Shown here: positions 9,823 through 19,348 of the stretch, one piece after another | How the letters are laid out: every line of letters starts with the position of its first letter | Position numbering within the stretch: position 1 is the stretch's first letter | IMG/VR virus record: IMGVR_UViG_3300025617_000067 | Coordinates: 1-31,465 of that record | Direction: 5' to 3' (one strand) | Source of the DNA: a virus | Length of the DNA stretch: 31,465 nt | Program-made: the position numbers and the translations under genes | Notes under the pieces: generated by a model | Databases searched by the model: none | What the model was told of the DNA's origin: nothing | What the model saw: only the letters and a program-made list of their open reading frames with translations

Positions 9823-12800
9823 ACCGTCGATTGTGTCTGTCCAAACTGGTGTATTATCTCCTCCACCAACTACTGTTAGTATTTGGAAACTTTCATTTGT
9901 ATCACTAGTTCCTGCTGCATCAGTTACTTGTACTGGATTTGCAGTGTCACCGTATAGTATACCATTTTCTGTAAATGTGCTTACACCAGTACCGCCGTAT
10001 TGTACTTCAAGATCAATATTTGTTAGTGCAAGTGTACCGTCAATTGTTACATCTTCGTTGACTTGTACATTTTGATCAATAGTTGTTAATCCGCCAGTTG
10101 CACCAACATTTATAGCTGTTGCTGCTCCAGCAAAATTAATTGTTGTAGCAGTTGTATTCAACAAGTTAAATGTTGTTTGGTCGGTGCTTAGTGTATCATT
10201 GTTAATTGCAAGATCAGTTGTAAATGTTGAAACATCTTCACTTAAACGTAATTTTTCAACGTTAGCAGCACCTGATATCATAGTTTTAAAGACCATATCA
10301 AAGTCTTCTTGACCGCTTGTAACGTCTAAGGCTACGATATCAATTGCACCAATATTTTCAAAGTTATCGTTACCAGTTTCAAATTCAAATTTTAGACCAG
10401 TACCGCCGCCAGCACCTGGAGTACCACCATCATTGTGATGTGCAAGTGTGATAGGATAAATGATATTTGTTGCATCGCCAGCTGGTGCATTATTAAATAT
10501 TTTAGCAGTATTTTGAAGTTCAATAGTGTCTGATGGAATAATAATGTTATCAGTTTGTAAATCTGTTAACTGTAAGTTTCCGTCATTGTTGCCACTTATA
10601 AAGCCTTGTACGTGTAAGTTTTCTGCAATGCCTACGCCACCTGCAACTACTAATGCACCTGTTTGATAGTCAGTACTAGTTGTTGTTGCATTTAATGATA
10701 CTGTTAAAACTGTACTATCAAATGTTGCAGCTGAATTTTCTAATATAAAACGTTGCACATCATTAGTAAAGAATTTAAGCTGATCGTTATCTGATCCTGG
10801 GGTATCTTCAGGACTGATATATGTATCTTGGTCAACATCTTTAACACCGCCCAACGATCCCCATGCAGTTCCGTCGTAACCTTCAAAAGTACTATCATCA
10901 GTGTTATAACGTATTTGCCCTTGTAATTCTGTTGGACGTTGTGCAGTTGTACCAACTGGAACTTGTAACGAGCTAGTACTATCAATAATAACATCTTCAA
11001 CGTTAATTGTTAATGTACCTGTTGCAGCACCTATGTTAATTTCGGTAGCAGCGCCAAACGCATTGATAGTAGTTGCATTTGTATTAAACACATTGAACGT
11101 GCCGGTTTCGTCAGTGATAATATTAGTGCCATTAACTTCAACATCTCTATCAGCAATTAAATCTCTATCAGCAACAACGTCTTGTCCTGAATGTATGTTT
11201 AGCTGTGCGCTAATACCGCCAGTAACTTGCAATGCGCCAGTTGTGCTATCTGTAGCATCGTCGCTGTTTAATACAATCAAGTTTGGTGTATCACCAATTT
11301 CAACAATCTCGTTATCGTCAGTTGTATTAATGCTAATATAGTTAGTAAGGTTTTCACGCACTTTAAATACATTTGTAGTATCGTCAGGCACATCAATGTC
11401 AGTAATACCGTTAATATCTATACTGTCTTCAGCTCTGTCTGTACCTAGTCTTGTATTGCCATTTACGTTAAGTGTTAGTTCAACAAATAGATCTTCGCCG
11501 ATACCTACACCGCCGTCGACAACAAGAGCACCTGTAGTTGGACTTGTACTACCACTATCGTTTCGTATTTCAACTTTTGGCTGTTCACCAAACGTAAACT
11601 TTTCTTCGCCCTCTCTACTATTAATACTAACATAATCTTCAGTACCAACGCTTATACTGTATGCTTGTAAACTTTCTGCAGGAATAGTTAGTTCAACGTC
11701 ACCTGTAAATGTAATATTTCCATTTACTGTTAGTGTACCTTCAATTAACAAGTCTGGGTTAACAGTAACTAATCCAGATGCTGCACCTATATTAATTTCT
11801 GATGCTTCGCCGCCAAAGTTAATAATATCAGCTGTCGTATTCAGCAAATTAAATGTATCAACTGCGGTTGAAAGAACATCGCCGTTTACATCAAAATTTC
11901 CATCAAGTACTAAATCTCCTGTAACTGTGCCGCCAGTGAGTTTGTTTAAATATCTATTTTCAACGTATGTACTAACAGCTTTTTGTGTAGGCGAAGTATT
12001 AGTATCGACTAAACCGTTACTTGCTGTTAAGTTTGGATTATTACTTACTTCTTTAAGTTCTACACCAACTGGTATACCTTCTCTAATAAACGGTCCGACA
12101 CTTGTTAGACCTTGTAAGTCAATTTCATTAGCGTTAAGTGTAATAGCACCTGTAAGAGCATTAACTCCAAAGAAGTTACCAACTCTAAAGTTACCAATTT
12201 GGTCAACTGTGCCGCCGGCAAATACTTTACCTTGATCGCTTTCGATAATTTCTTGTTCAGGAATCGGTGATCCGCCAAAGAACGGAAGCGCATTATAAGT
12301 AACACCTGCTCCTACATATTCAAAAGCATGACCCGAAGTACTAATTGTACTAACGTTATACAACTGTCCTAGCGTATCTTCTGCAATAGTAATTAGACCT
12401 GGTGTAATGGTAATATCATATGTGCCGCCGTATGTAGAGTTAATAGCTTTGATTGCTGCATCTACAATATCGTCAGTGTTATTTAAAACTTTATTACGTT
12501 CAATATTATATGTACTATTTCCTAAATCGTAGTTGTGGTTAACTTCGCTCCAGTCGGCTGTTGTACTATATTCAATTGCATCTGCAATTCTATCTATCAG
12601 GAGTTCTGCTGTTTGTCCAGCAGCTAAACTACCATCTGGAATACCTGTATCTTGTGATAATAAGTTACCTGGACTTTTAGTAATAACATTGTTTTGTGCA
12701 ATTTCTCGTAGTATATCTCCTAAGTATCTATAAGTTAACTCAGTAATCGATTCTTGTCCTGAAATTACAGCATTACTATAGTATGATAATCCTGCACGTC

Positions 12801-15800
12801 TAGTTTGTTTATTACCACGATACATCATGTCGTAAACTACTGCATCAACAATATACTTAACATCTCTTTCACAAGTTTCAACATTGTATTCAAAGTCTAC
12901 AATGTTATCAAATATAAAGTCTGTAACTTGTGTTTGTATAGATGCTTTGTTTGCAAGAAGTTCTGCTGCTGCATTTTGTTGTGTAACATTTAGCCAACTA
13001 AAGTTAGGCTGAATTTCTCCAGGAGTACCGCTCAATGTTTGATTGGTAACAGCGTCTTCAATAATTTGTAGTATAGCATCAGCTGAAGCAGCTTCATTAG
13101 CAGTACCATAATTTCCATTTAAACTCTGCGATTCATTGTTTCCTGTACTCGGTGTTACTGCAACTCCTTGTATTACATCGCTAATTACGTTTGCTAAATG
13201 AGCCCATGCAGCTCCAGTTACGGCTGCTTGTTCGTCTGGTAAGTATTCAGTTGCACCTAAGAAGTATGCTCGTGTTGCGATTAGTATTGCTATGTTACCT
13301 GTGTAGAGCATATCGTGACATAATGCATCAATTACATATGCAGTATCGCGCTCACACTTTTCAATATCATATGAAAACCCATTATACGTAGTATTAATAT
13401 AATTAATTGTATCAGTTTGTAAAGTAGATTTAGCATCGATAAACAACTGTCTTGCTGCAAGAACATTTGCATCTACCCATGCAGTTGACGGTGTACTTGC
13501 CGATGGTAATGTGTCAGTTCCGAATTCTATACAATCTTCAACTATCTGTACTAGGCTCTCTAAGTCAGCTACTTCGGTTGCACTTGAGTTTGTACCAGTT
13601 GTGTCTTGTGTTTCTGTATTACCAGATTGTACTGTAATTGCATTACCTAATAAAATATCTTCAATTAGTCCTTGCAAGTGATTAAATCCAGCAGCTGTCT
13701 CTGCTTGTTGTCCGTTAACTTGTGTTACAGCATTTTCAAAATACGCTGATGCAGCTTGTCGTGTAGCAAGGTTAGTTCCATACACAATATCGTATGTTAA
13801 TGCGTCAATAATATACTTAACATCTCTTTCGCATTTAGTTTGATCAAACACCAAAGAAGGATAATTGTTAACAATATACGAACTTACATCAGCAGCTAAG
13901 AAATCTCTGTTGTTTTGTAGTCGATCTCTTGCGGCTGTAATTGTTGCTGCTGCACCTGTTGGTATTGGAAATGTTAAAGCGTCTGCGGCTGTATCAGTAC
14001 TAACAACTCCATTATTAATAATATCAATAATTTCGTCAAATGCTGCATTACTTCTTCCAACTGCTGTTGCGTCAGCAGTCATAATAGTACTTGCTCTTCC
14101 TTTAACATAAGTTATTGCGCCAACTGTTTCGGTTGCTTGATTGTCTTGTACATACGAACTACCTGCTCGCTGATAAGCTAAACCATTTGTAACAGCATTG
14201 TAATTAGTTCCAAATGCTACATCGTACCCAACTGCATCAATAATTATGCCAGTATCTCGTGAACATTTAGCACTGTCGTAAACAAATAACGTACCGCTTC
14301 CATTATCGTAAACATTGTTAATATACGCAGATGTTTCTTTTGTTAAGAAGTCTCTGTTATTAATAATCTGCTCAACTGCATCAATTAAATCTTGTCCAGC
14401 AGGTCCTGGACTTTCAAAAGTTCTACCTTCACTAGGAAGCTCGTTGTATTCAATTACTTGTAGTACATCTTCCCATCGTGCTTGCACTTGATCTTTGATA
14501 AATGTACTCAAAGTAACTGCTGCAACACTTAATTCTTTTGCTTTTCTAAGAGCCATAATAGTTGCAGGTCGTTGTTGTTCATTCAAGTAAGCAACATTAG
14601 CTCTATAATATGCAAGACCGGCTGTTAAACTGTTATGATTTGTGCCTAACTGTGCATCTCTATAAACAGCATCAATAATTAGACCAGTGTCTCTTTCACA
14701 TTTTTGTCTATTAAATGTATCATTAGGAAATGTTTCTAACAAATAGGTATTTGTTGCATCAATAATCAACGGTGTGTTGTTTAATATATCATTTGCTGCA
14801 TTTTGTTTTACACTAGTTTCTGTATCATATGTAGGATAAGAAACTAGAGGCAATCTACTAGTTGTATTTTCCTGGATCATATCTTCAATATTGAATAATA
14901 GTGAATCCAATGCATCCGCTTCAATACTAGTTGCTGCTGCATTACTAAAGTCTTGTGTTTCTGTAGTACCCGGCGATTGTACAACAACTTGTTCTCTAAC
15001 AACAGATTTAATCACACTTCTCATTCTAGCAAATCCGTCTGCAATACGAGTTCTGTTGATTGCAGTATAGTTTCCTATTTTTCTAGTACTATAATATCTA
15101 AACCCTTCTCTAACAACACCACTGTTACCTGTATACAAAATATCATATGTTAGTGCATCAACTATTTTTAGGAAATCATTATAGAATCCATCTTCGTCTG
15201 CTTGTGTCCAAGTATCAGTAAGTGTTGGGTGCTCACTTTTCAAATAAGCAACAAACTCGTCTGCTAAGAAATCTTTGTTTGCTTGTATTTGATTTTTTGC
15301 ATCTCTTCTGTTTGCTTCAACGCCTGTGTGATCAGGAAAATTAATTGTTATACCAGAACTATCGCCGTCGTCAAAAATGTTTATGTATGTATTAAATGCT
15401 TCGTTTGTAGTAGTAGTCATTGCACTATCAGCTTGTACTTGTGTTAAACTAATTGCTCTAGTCTGAACATCTTTCCATGCACTTAGATATAAATCTTTTT
15501 GCGTATCTCTTACATTATATTCTTGTGCATCTCTTACTACATGATAATTACTACCTAATGCACAATAGTATGCAGTTGCTTTTAACAAGTTAGTTGCATC
15601 AGTTTCAAACTGCGGAATGTTGTAACTCATTTCAGTAAACTGATTTCTAATGTACTCAGTAACTTCTTCTACAATAAAATCTTTGTTAGCAACAATATTG
15701 TCTTTAGCTCTACGCACTCCAATATCAATTGTTGCTAAATCGTTGTAAACAATATCGGGTGCAGCACTACTATCTTCGTTTCTTAAAAAGTTTTTAATTA

Positions 15801-17397
15801 TGTCAAACTTTTCAGTAATAAGAGTTTGCACTGCAACATTGTTGGTTACAGCAATCATTTGATCTCTAGCTTCTTCAATACCAAATATTGTTGGTTCAAG
15901 TTGATCAAGTAAAACTTTACCTGCTCTTGCTCTTAAATAACTTCTTCCTGCTGCAATACTTTGATAGTTTGTACCTAGTACAATATCTCCCATTACTGCA
16001 TCAACAATGAATTTTGTATCTCTTCTACATACTTCTTCATCGTAAAAGAATGGAGGACGAATTTGTTCAGATTGTGTAATATAATAAAATGTACTGTCGT
16101 TTAAAAATTCTACAATACTACCAACTTGCGGTTTATCTCTTAAACTGCCAATTCTAATTACGCTGTTTGTTTGTAAGTTAACAGTTGCTTCTGCACGAAT
16201 TTGAGGATCACCGCCAACAAAGCTAACTTGCGGTACTACTTCGTATCCAGAACCGTTATCTAAAATAGTAACACCTGCAATTTGTCCTGTTGTATTATCA
16301 AGTACTGCTTGTGCAGTAGCTTGTGTTCCGCCTGCTCCGGTTGGTGCATCAATAACAATTCCTGGAAGATTTTGATACCCTACACCAGGGCTTGTAATAG
16401 TTATACTTGCAACACTTGAAAAATAATCCTGCACAGGTCTAGTACTTGTATAACTAGTTGGATAATACCCGTCTGCTACACATCCAAAATCACCAAAGTC
16501 ACTAACTGAGTTAGAAATACTTAGATATCCGCCTTTTGTAGTTTTAAATCCTGTTGTACAGAAAACAGTAAAGCAACTAACAATCTGAGTATAACCAAAG
16601 TTTGTAATTTCAAAACCTGCTCCACCTTGTGCAATTTGAGTAAACGCATCAGCAACAAAAGATTTAACTAACGAAGCTGGGTTATATTGATCGCCGTCAA
16701 CTAACATTCCGCCACCGCCGCCAGCGTTATCAACTTGTTTTTCAAACGGAATGTTAGGATAGTCTGTTAACAATAAAGGTCTTGCACCTGGTTCGATTCC
16801 GTCAATTTGCACAGTTTCAAAAGGTGTAAATTCTGTTCCGTCATTTAGCCAAGGGCCATTCATATTTGTACAGTTTTGTACATACGGAGATGTTGTACAC
16901 AATGTACCTGGTCGTATGCTTGCACACCATCCCGGAGCTCTTAATCCGCGGAATGTAATTTGATAAAGATAACAACCGTTACCTAGTAAGAAAAAATTAT
17001 CTGTTGGATTGTTTGGCCAAACTTTAGTATTACGTAATTCTCCTGTTCCTGTTATAGTAACAAAATCAGGCATACTAATTGGATTGTCTTCGTAATAATC
17101 GCCTGGTGCAACTAAAATAGTTGTACCCGGTTGCGATACTGCAACCGCAGCTTTAATAGTGCGTTTTGCACCATCCGGTCCCATACTTTTACCGTCATTA
17201 CTATCGTTGCCGTCTTGGTTAACATAAAGTATATCAGATACTTCAGGACCGCTAATATTACCAGTAACAGTAACATCGGCATCAATTCGTAATTCTTTAC
17301 TCGGCGGATTTATTTCGACATCGCCGTTTGATCGTAAAACTACGGATTGGTCCGCTACTTTTCTTTCGTGTAGATTTTGACCCTTAAAATACTTCAT
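9811..17397 (-). CDS. Giant virion structural protein, beta-helix plus CxRD repeats (2528 aa)
   Basis: The start ATG at 17397 has GGAAG upstream, inside the end of the preceding gene. Residues about 55-330 look like a DUF1565-type parallel beta-helix (YVNQDGNDSNDG, KRTIKAA, ILVAPGDYYEDNP). Residues about 450-1600 hold eight copies, one degenerate, of a 140-160-aa unit with consensus CxRDxxxIIDAxxxD...GTN...A...Y. Next come a YNALPFFGG...GNFRVGNFF module near 1700 and repeated beta-rich segments (TTINFAGAATAINVG, EINIGAA, NTDDSTFEGYDG near 2166). The order matches the giant protein encoded next, so the two are paralogues. Such proteins occur in marine T4-like phages as virion structural or fibre-like proteins of unproven role. 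It lies last in the run that starts with the 120-aa gene. Confidence 0.9.
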   Translation of the reverse strand: MKYFKGQNLHERKVADQSVVLRSNGDVEINPPSKELRIDADVTVTGNISGPEVSDILYVNQDGNDSNDGKSMGPDGAKRTIKAAVAVSQPGTTILVAPGDYYEDNPISMPDFVTITGTGELRNTKVWPNNPTDNFFLLGNGCYLYQITFRGLRAPGWCASIRPGTLCTTSPYVQNCTNMNGPWLNDGTEFTPFETVQIDGIEPGARPLLLTDYPNIPFEKQVDNAGGGGGMLVDGDQYNPASLVKSFVADAFTQIAQGGAGFEITNFGYTQIVSCFTVFCTTGFKTTKGGYLSISNSVSDFGDFGCVADGYYPTSYTSTRPVQDYFSSVASITITSPGVGYQNLPGIVIDAPTGAGGTQATAQAVLDNTTGQIAGVTILDNGSGYEVVPQVSFVGGDPQIRAEATVNLQTNSVIRIGSLRDKPQVGSIVEFLNDSTFYYITQSEQIRPPFFYDEEVCRRDTKFIVDAVMGDIVLGTNYQSIAAGRSYLRARAGKVLLDQLEPTIFGIEEARDQMIAVTNNVAVQTLITEKFDIIKNFLRNEDSSAAPDIVYNDLATIDIGVRRAKDNIVANKDFIVEEVTEYIRNQFTEMSYNIPQFETDATNLLKATAYYCALGSNYHVVRDAQEYNVRDTQKDLYLSAWKDVQTRAISLTQVQADSAMTTTTNEAFNTYINIFDDGDSSGITINFPDHTGVEANRRDAKNQIQANKDFLADEFVAYLKSEHPTLTDTWTQADEDGFYNDFLKIVDALTYDILYTGNSGVVREGFRYYSTRKIGNYTAINRTRIADGFARMRSVIKSVVREQVVVQSPGTTETQDFSNAAATSIEADALDSLLFNIEDMIQENTTSRLPLVSYPTYDTETSVKQNAANDILNNTPLIIDATNTYLLETFPNDTFNRQKCERDTGLIIDAVYRDAQLGTNHNSLTAGLAYYRANVAYLNEQQRPATIMALRKAKELSVAAVTLSTFIKDQVQARWEDVLQVIEYNELPSEGRTFESPGPAGQDLIDAVEQIINNRDFLTKETSAYINNVYDNGSGTLFVYDSAKCSRDTGIIIDAVGYDVAFGTNYNAVTNGLAYQRAGSSYVQDNQATETVGAITYVKGRASTIMTADATAVGRSNAAFDEIIDIINNGVVSTDTAADALTFPIPTGAAATITAARDRLQNNRDFLAADVSSYIVNNYPSLVFDQTKCERDVKYIIDALTYDIVYGTNLATRQAASAYFENAVTQVNGQQAETAAGFNHLQGLIEDILLGNAITVQSGNTETQDTTGTNSSATEVADLESLVQIVEDCIEFGTDTLPSASTPSTAWVDANVLAARQLFIDAKSTLQTDTINYINTTYNGFSYDIEKCERDTAYVIDALCHDMLYTGNIAILIATRAYFLGATEYLPDEQAAVTGAAWAHLANVISDVIQGVAVTPSTGNNESQSLNGNYGTANEAASADAILQIIEDAVTNQTLSGTPGEIQPNFSWLNVTQQNAAAELLANKASIQTQVTDFIFDNIVDFEYNVETCERDVKYIVDAVVYDMMYRGNKQTRRAGLSYYSNAVISGQESITELTYRYLGDILREIAQNNVITKSPGNLLSQDTGIPDGSLAAGQTAELLIDRIADAIEYSTTADWSEVNHNYDLGNSTYNIERNKVLNNTDDIVDAAIKAINSTYGGTYDITITPGLITIAEDTLGQLYNVSTISTSGHAFEYVGAGVTYNALPFFGGSPIPEQEIIESDQGKVFAGGTVDQIGNFRVGNFFGVNALTGAITLNANEIDLQGLTSVGPFIREGIPVGVELKEVSNNPNLTASNGLVDTNTSPTQKAVSTYVENRYLNKLTGGTVTGDLVLDGNFDVNGDVLSTAVDTFNLLNTTADIINFGGEASEINIGAASGLVTVNPDLLIEGTLTVNGNITFTGDVELTIPAESLQAYSISVGTEDYVSINSREGEEKFTFGEQPKVEIRNDSGSTSPTTGALVVDGGVGIGEDLFVELTLNVNGNTRLGTDRAEDSIDINGITDIDVPDDTTNVFKVRENLTNYISINTTDDNEIVEIGDTPNLIVLNSDDATDSTTGALQVTGGISAQLNIHSGQDVVADRDLIADRDVEVNGTNIITDETGTFNVFNTNATTINAFGAATEINIGAATGTLTINVEDVIIDSTSSLQVPVGTTAQRPTELQGQIRYNTDDSTFEGYDGTAWGSLGGVKDVDQDTYISPEDTPGSDNDQLKFFTNDVQRFILENSAATFDSTVLTVSLNATTTSTDYQTGALVVAGGVGIAENLHVQGFISGNNDGNLQLTDLQTDNIIIPSDTIELQNTAKIFNNAPAGDATNIIYPITLAHHNDGGTPGAGGGTGLKFEFETGNDNFENIGAIDIVALDVTSGQEDFDMVFKTMISGAANVEKLRLSEDVSTFTTDLAINNDTLSTDQTTFNLLNTTATTINFAGAATAINVGATGGLTTIDQNVQVNEDVTIDGTLALTNIDLEVQYGGTGVSTFTENGILYGDTANPVQVTDAAGTSDTNESFQILTVVGGGDNTPVWTDTIDGGSF
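10826..10923 (-). repeat. Module duplicated at 2294-2391
   Basis: This is the partner copy, in the 2528-aa gene, of the module at 2294-2391: 26 + 43 identical bases in register. Confidence 0.9.
12841..16060 (-). repeat. Eight-unit CxRD-IIDA coding repeat array
   Basis: The plus-strand anchor tgcatca-like sequence (antisense of the IIDA codons) recurs at about 12841, 13324, 13801, 14233, 14669, 15154, about 15570 (degenerate) and 15998, spaced about 420-485 bases. The copies at 12841 and 13801 are still nearly identical over some 30 bases. The array encodes the repeated middle of the 2528-aa protein. Confidence 0.8.
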
Positions 17398-17400
17398 GCT

Positions 17401-17733
17401 TTAAACTTCCAAATAACTTAATGTAACACTTAAATTAGTAGGCGCTGCACCTACCATGATTACTCTATCACCTTCTTCTAATACTAGTCTTTCGACGTTA
17501 AATGTAAATGTATCTGCAGATGGCACAGCTAAATCATTCAATACTTGATTGTCTGTACCTTTAGCATCTCCATCTACAACTACATGCATGTCGAATGAAG
17601 TATTACCAATACCTGATCCGTCATCAACTGCTGTATTACATACTAGAATTGTAGTAATAGCATACTTCTTTCCACTCGGAACAGTTAGTATGGTAGTATC
17701 TGTTGCGTTGATGGTTGAGTTTACTATTGCCAT
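17401..17733 (-). CDS. Small virion-associated protein, 110 aa, unknown role
   Basis: It begins MAIVNSTINATDTTILTV, with AAGGAAAG just upstream of the ATG. The short, beta-rich, single-domain sequence contains PSGKKYAITTILVCN and ends in VTLSYLEV; no membrane segment, signal peptide or catalytic motif is visible. It starts 9 bases after the 358-aa gene and ends 3 bases before the 2528-aa gene, so the three are probably co-transcribed and translated from one late mRNA. Position suggests a virion or appendage-assembly component, perhaps a connector or decoration protein. That is inference from context only. Confidence 0.8.
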   Translation of the reverse strand: MAIVNSTINATDTTILTVPSGKKYAITTILVCNTAVDDGSGIGNTSFDMHVVVDGDAKGTDNQVLNDLAVPSADTFTFNVERLVLEEGDRVIMVGAAPTNLSVTLSYLEV

Positions 17734-17742
17734 TTTCTTTCC

Positions 17743-18819
17743 TTAAAATATAATACTAAAAAGCAGGGCTTTATTTCTGCTTATAAGTTCGTCTTGTGTT
17801 CCTAGTGCGTTTTTAAAAAACACACCGCTGCCGCCATCGCCTTCTTCTTTTCCGTAAAGTAAAACACCTTCGCTAGGACTATCTACAGGATCAGTTTGAT
17901 CTGTAAGTTGTGTAATACTATCAAATTTTACAACACCAGTTCCTGATCCTTTAATGATTACATCGCCGATTAAATCTAGGTTAGTAATAATATTATCATT
18001 CAATCTAATATTATTAATTTCTACTCTATCATCATAAAATATTGCAGCGTCAGTGCTATCAACTTTTACAACAACTCTGCTATCTTCTAAAGGCTCAATC
18101 TCTTGATCAAAAACTCTAACACTAGTTTCAGTGCTTAAATCGTTGTATGTAATTCTGTCTTGGAAATTATACTTTTTATAATCTCTAACATAATCAGTTA
18201 ACGTTTTAACAGTAATCAATGCATCTTGATCAAGTGTTGTAGAAAGTTTATCAGGGTTTGACGGATTTGGCGTAATATCGTCAGCTGTATACGGAAATAC
18301 TTGTTTATGATAATCAATTGTTCCTCTAACACTAACAATACCGCTACCTTCGGCAAGTAATATTAAATCATTATTGCCGAAAGTTTTTATACCACTAGTA
18401 TAAAGTGTTTTCAATTTGTTTTGACTATCACTTAATACAAATGCACCAGCGTCAACATCTGGAAAAGATGCTAATTCTAGTCCATTGTCAGCAGGTACAA
18501 TGTTTTTTAATTCTTCATCAAAGAGTATACTTGCATTAAATCCGCCTGATCCTTCGCCTCTGTCAATAATAAGACCTGCTTTACGCTCGCCTTCAAATTC
18601 ACTAAGTCCAGGACCTTGTTCGCCATCATTAACTGTAATTGTTCTATCTCGAACAACAACTTCGTTAACTTCAGTTTGTGTAATTTGACCTGTAACATTC
18701 AAACTACCTGTAATATTTACAGAACCGAGTTCGTTTCCTGTATCAATAGTAAACGTAGCGTTATCATTTAACTTAATCTTATACGAAGCAAGATCAAGTA
18801 TTTCTACTCTTTGAGCCAT
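17743..18819 (-). CDS. Virion structural protein, 358 aa, fibre-associated type
   Basis: The start ATG at 18819 follows AAGGAG. The N-terminus (MAQRVEILDLASYKIKLND) leads into a short beta repeat (GSVNITGSLNVTGQIT) like the unit repeated in both giant proteins. A segment RDRTITVNDGE...AGLIIDRG follows at about residues 57-90, a motif I associate with structural proteins of marine T4-like phages. The C-terminal part (GVLLYGKEEGDGGSGVFFKN, then ELISRNKALLFS) looks like a compact terminal domain. Shared motifs and tight linkage to the giants suggest the same appendage or baseplate-proximal structure. The exact role is unknown. Confidence 0.8.
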   Translation of the reverse strand: MAQRVEILDLASYKIKLNDNATFTIDTGNELGSVNITGSLNVTGQITQTEVNEVVVRDRTITVNDGEQGPGLSEFEGERKAGLIIDRGEGSGGFNASILFDEELKNIVPADNGLELASFPDVDAGAFVLSDSQNKLKTLYTSGIKTFGNNDLILLAEGSGIVSVRGTIDYHKQVFPYTADDITPNPSNPDKLSTTLDQDALITVKTLTDYVRDYKKYNFQDRITYNDLSTETSVRVFDQEIEPLEDSRVVVKVDSTDAAIFYDDRVEINNIRLNDNIITNLDLIGDVIIKGSGTGVVKFDSITQLTDQTDPVDSPSEGVLLYGKEEGDGGSGVFFKNALGTQDELISRNKALLFSIIF

Positions 18820-18830
18820 TACTTAACTCC

Positions 18831-19193
18831 TTAAATTGCAGTCAAACGTAGTAATGATTCAGTTGAGTCGTCTTCTGCTGCCCATGTATAACGGTTATTG
18901 TTGTAATCTACTGCTATTCTGTTGAATATTTTTTTAATTGCAATAGCATTTCCGCCATCACCAATGCCAACTAACTGACATTCGTTATCAGCATTTGGAG
19001 TCGATCCATCTGCTGTTAGTCTGCAAATTCTTGTAATTGTATCTCCATCATTCGAACAATTAAATTTATTTGTACCACGTTGTGATAAAATATAACCTTC
19101 GATTAAATTCGATCCATCATGGAATCTTACTGGTATGTTTGCTGCTGCGGCACCTGTGGCACCAAAGTATCTTTTATTTACTGGACGTCCCAT
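18831..19193 (-). CDS. Small virion protein (MGRPVNKRYFG family), 120 aa
   Basis: The start is placed at the ATG at 19193 because AAGGAG lies seven bases upstream. A longer in-frame reading to 19274 would run through a structured leader and lacks comparable support. The protein opens GRPVNKRYFGATG, continues AAANIPVRFHDGSNLIEGYILSQRGTNKF, and ends with an RYTWAAEDDSTESLLRLTAI tail. Small proteins with this opening are recurrent in T4-like marine phages, usually annotated only as structural or hypothetical. It is first in a four-gene run (120 aa, 358 aa, 110 aa, 2528 aa) read from a late-promoter-like site at 19278-19285. Function unknown; a virion component is the likeliest reading. Confidence 0.8.
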   Translation of the reverse strand: MGRPVNKRYFGATGAAAANIPVRFHDGSNLIEGYILSQRGTNKFNCSNDGDTITRICRLTADGSTPNADNECQLVGIGDGGNAIAIKKIFNRIAVDYNNNRYTWAAEDDSTESLLRLTAI

Positions 19194-19277
19194 TGTTTTC
19201 TCCTTTGTCGACGTTCTAGGTCTACGCTGTGGGTACAGCATAAGTCCTCTTTCGAGAGGCTCTCCTCTTGACATAAG
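19194..19277 (-). promoter_or_regulatory. Structured 5' leader of the 120-aa gene
   Basis: Between the late-promoter-like site and the ATG at 19193 the minus-strand RNA has two hairpins: CCTCT-CGAA-AGAGG (19246-19259) and a 7-bp stem ATGCTGT-ACCC-ACAGCGT with one G-T pair (19224-19241). The ribosome-binding site follows unpaired. The leader is open in frame with the gene but is better read as untranslated. Confidence 0.45.
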
Positions 19278-19285
19278 TATTTATC
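19278..19285 (-). promoter_or_regulatory. Late promoter-like GATAAATA(C)
   Basis: Minus-strand GGATAAATACTTATG matches the T4 late core TATAAATA at seven of eight bases, followed by the C common in T4 late promoters. It is 32 bases past the terminator at 19318-19348 and about 85 bases before the 120-aa gene. Confidence 0.6.
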
Positions 19286-19314
19286 CAAAAAGAAAAAATG
19301 GGTTATAATGACAT

Positions 19315-19348
19315 AAAAAAAGGCCTGCTAAAATGTAGCAGACCTTTT
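19315..19348 (-). terminator. Rho-independent terminator of the ncRNA / cold-shock unit
   Basis: On the minus strand AAAAGGTCTGCTA and AGCAGGCCTTTTTTT form a 13-bp stem with one mismatch and a 5-base loop, ending in seven Ts (stem 19318-19330 with 19336-19348). The plus strand also reads as a hairpin with a short T run, so it may work both ways. Confidence 0.85.

Noticed and set aside
12841-16060. CRISPR-like regular repeats
   Set aside because: The repeats are long coding units of 420-485 bases inside an open frame, without short repeats and spacers.
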